From the NCBI GenBank assembly GCA_036272815.1, contig DATAYA010000302.1, forward strand, positions 1 to 5,179: a DNA stretch of 5,179 bases, written 5' to 3'. This document shows positions 4,838 through 5,179 of this stretch, piece by piece. The notes under the pieces are model-generated. The model saw only the letters and a list, made by a program, of their open reading frames with translations. It made no database searches and was not told the origin of the DNA. Within the stretch, counting starts at the first letter, position 1, and each line of letters opens with the position of its first letter. This DNA comes from DATAYA01 sp036272815 (GTDB lineage: Bacteria; Pseudomonadota; Alphaproteobacteria; Acetobacterales; Acetobacteraceae). The translations under genes were made by a program, and so were the position numbers.

Positions 4838-5179
4838 ATGGATGCGCCGGTGACGGATCGGCCGGCGACCGAGGGTGCCGGCGCCGAGATTGATCTCGCG
4901 ATCGAGGGGATGACCTGCGCCTCCTGTGTGCGGCGCGTCGAGCGCGCGCACTCCCGCGTGCCCGGCGTGTCCCGCGCCGAGGTGAACTTGGCGACCGAGC
5001 GCGCCCGGGTGCGCGGAATGGCGGACCTCGCCCGGCTGACGGAGGCGGTCGCGGCGGCCGGCTATGCCGCAAGCCCGGTGGCGCAGGTTCGCCCCGAGGC
5101 GGCCCAGGCCCGCGACACGCGCGCGCTCCGGCATGTCCTGATTGCGGCCGTCCTGTCAGCGCCGCTGCTGCTGGGCATG
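4838..5179 (+). CDS. copA: P1B-type copper-transporting ATPase, N-terminal part
   Basis: The first 114 codons of an open frame that runs off the right end with no stop. After a short leader, residues 17-81 form an HMA domain with GMTCASC at 24-30 (metal ligands Cys27 and Cys30), VPGVSRAEVNLATERARV (41-58) and a closing AVAAAGYAASPV. A charged linker leads into the first membrane helix (HVLIAAVLSAPLLLGM, 99-114), as in CopA pumps that export Cu(I) or Ag(I) from the cytosol using ATP. The catalytic DKTGT and the CPC transmembrane motif lie beyond the window, so copper specificity rests on the HMA motif, the CueR-type promoter and the nearby CopZ-like gene. ATG 4838 is preceded by GGATGGGGA at 4823-4831, a weak ribosome site. 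Only one N-terminal HMA domain is present before the membrane part. Confidence 0.92.
   Translation, partial: MDAPVTDRPATEGAGAEIDLAIEGMTCASCVRRVERAHSRVPGVSRAEVNLATERARVRGMADLARLTEAVAAAGYAASPVAQVRPEAAQARDTRALRHVLIAAVLSAPLLLGM

Overview
The window is GC-rich DNA with tightly packed, partly overlapping genes. The protein families and the style of the adhesin fragment suggest an alphaproteobacterium, possibly Acetobacteraceae-like. That assignment is inferred from composition and families only. No rRNA, tRNA, CRISPR array or insertion sequence is visible.

Layout. (1) Bases 1-512 hold a short, broken remnant of a repeat-rich autotransporter or adhesin passenger on the + strand. Its reading frame must be changed twice to recover the family pattern, and it stops 7 bases before a convergent gene. 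Bases 1-68 show nothing recognisable except a Shine-Dalgarno-like AGGAAG at 57-62. (2) Bases 520-1435 on the - strand encode a small copper-chaperone-like HMA protein (CopZ type) followed by an overlapping DUF4396 six-helix membrane protein. The pair is preceded by a promoter resembling those used by CueR/MerR-type metal regulators. (3) Bases 1507-1953 on the - strand encode a MarR-family repressor. An 18-bp near-palindrome lies between it and the next, divergent gene. (4) Bases 2027-4773 on the + strand are a likely operon of a DUF899 thioredoxin-like protein (CPGC motif), a serine beta-lactamase/esterase-family hydrolase joined to it by an ATGA overlap, and a two-domain VOC (glyoxalase-fold) protein. 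A perfect 25-bp tandem duplication sits directly before the VOC start and duplicates its ribosome binding site. (5) From 4781 there is a second, better CueR-type promoter, then the first 114 codons of a P1B-type copper ATPase (CopA) that runs off the window.

How it fits together. Two similar metal-type promoters point away from each other at the edges of the central block. The left one would drive copZ plus DUF4396 and the right one copA, so both outer units look like copper handling. Between them lies a MarR-controlled cassette of oxidoreductase, hydrolase and glyoxalase-like enzymes, which reads as a redox or electrophile response unit. The MarR protein has two N-terminal cysteines and could sense oxidants. 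Shared control of copper and thiol/electrophile stress is inferred; no CueR gene lies in the window.
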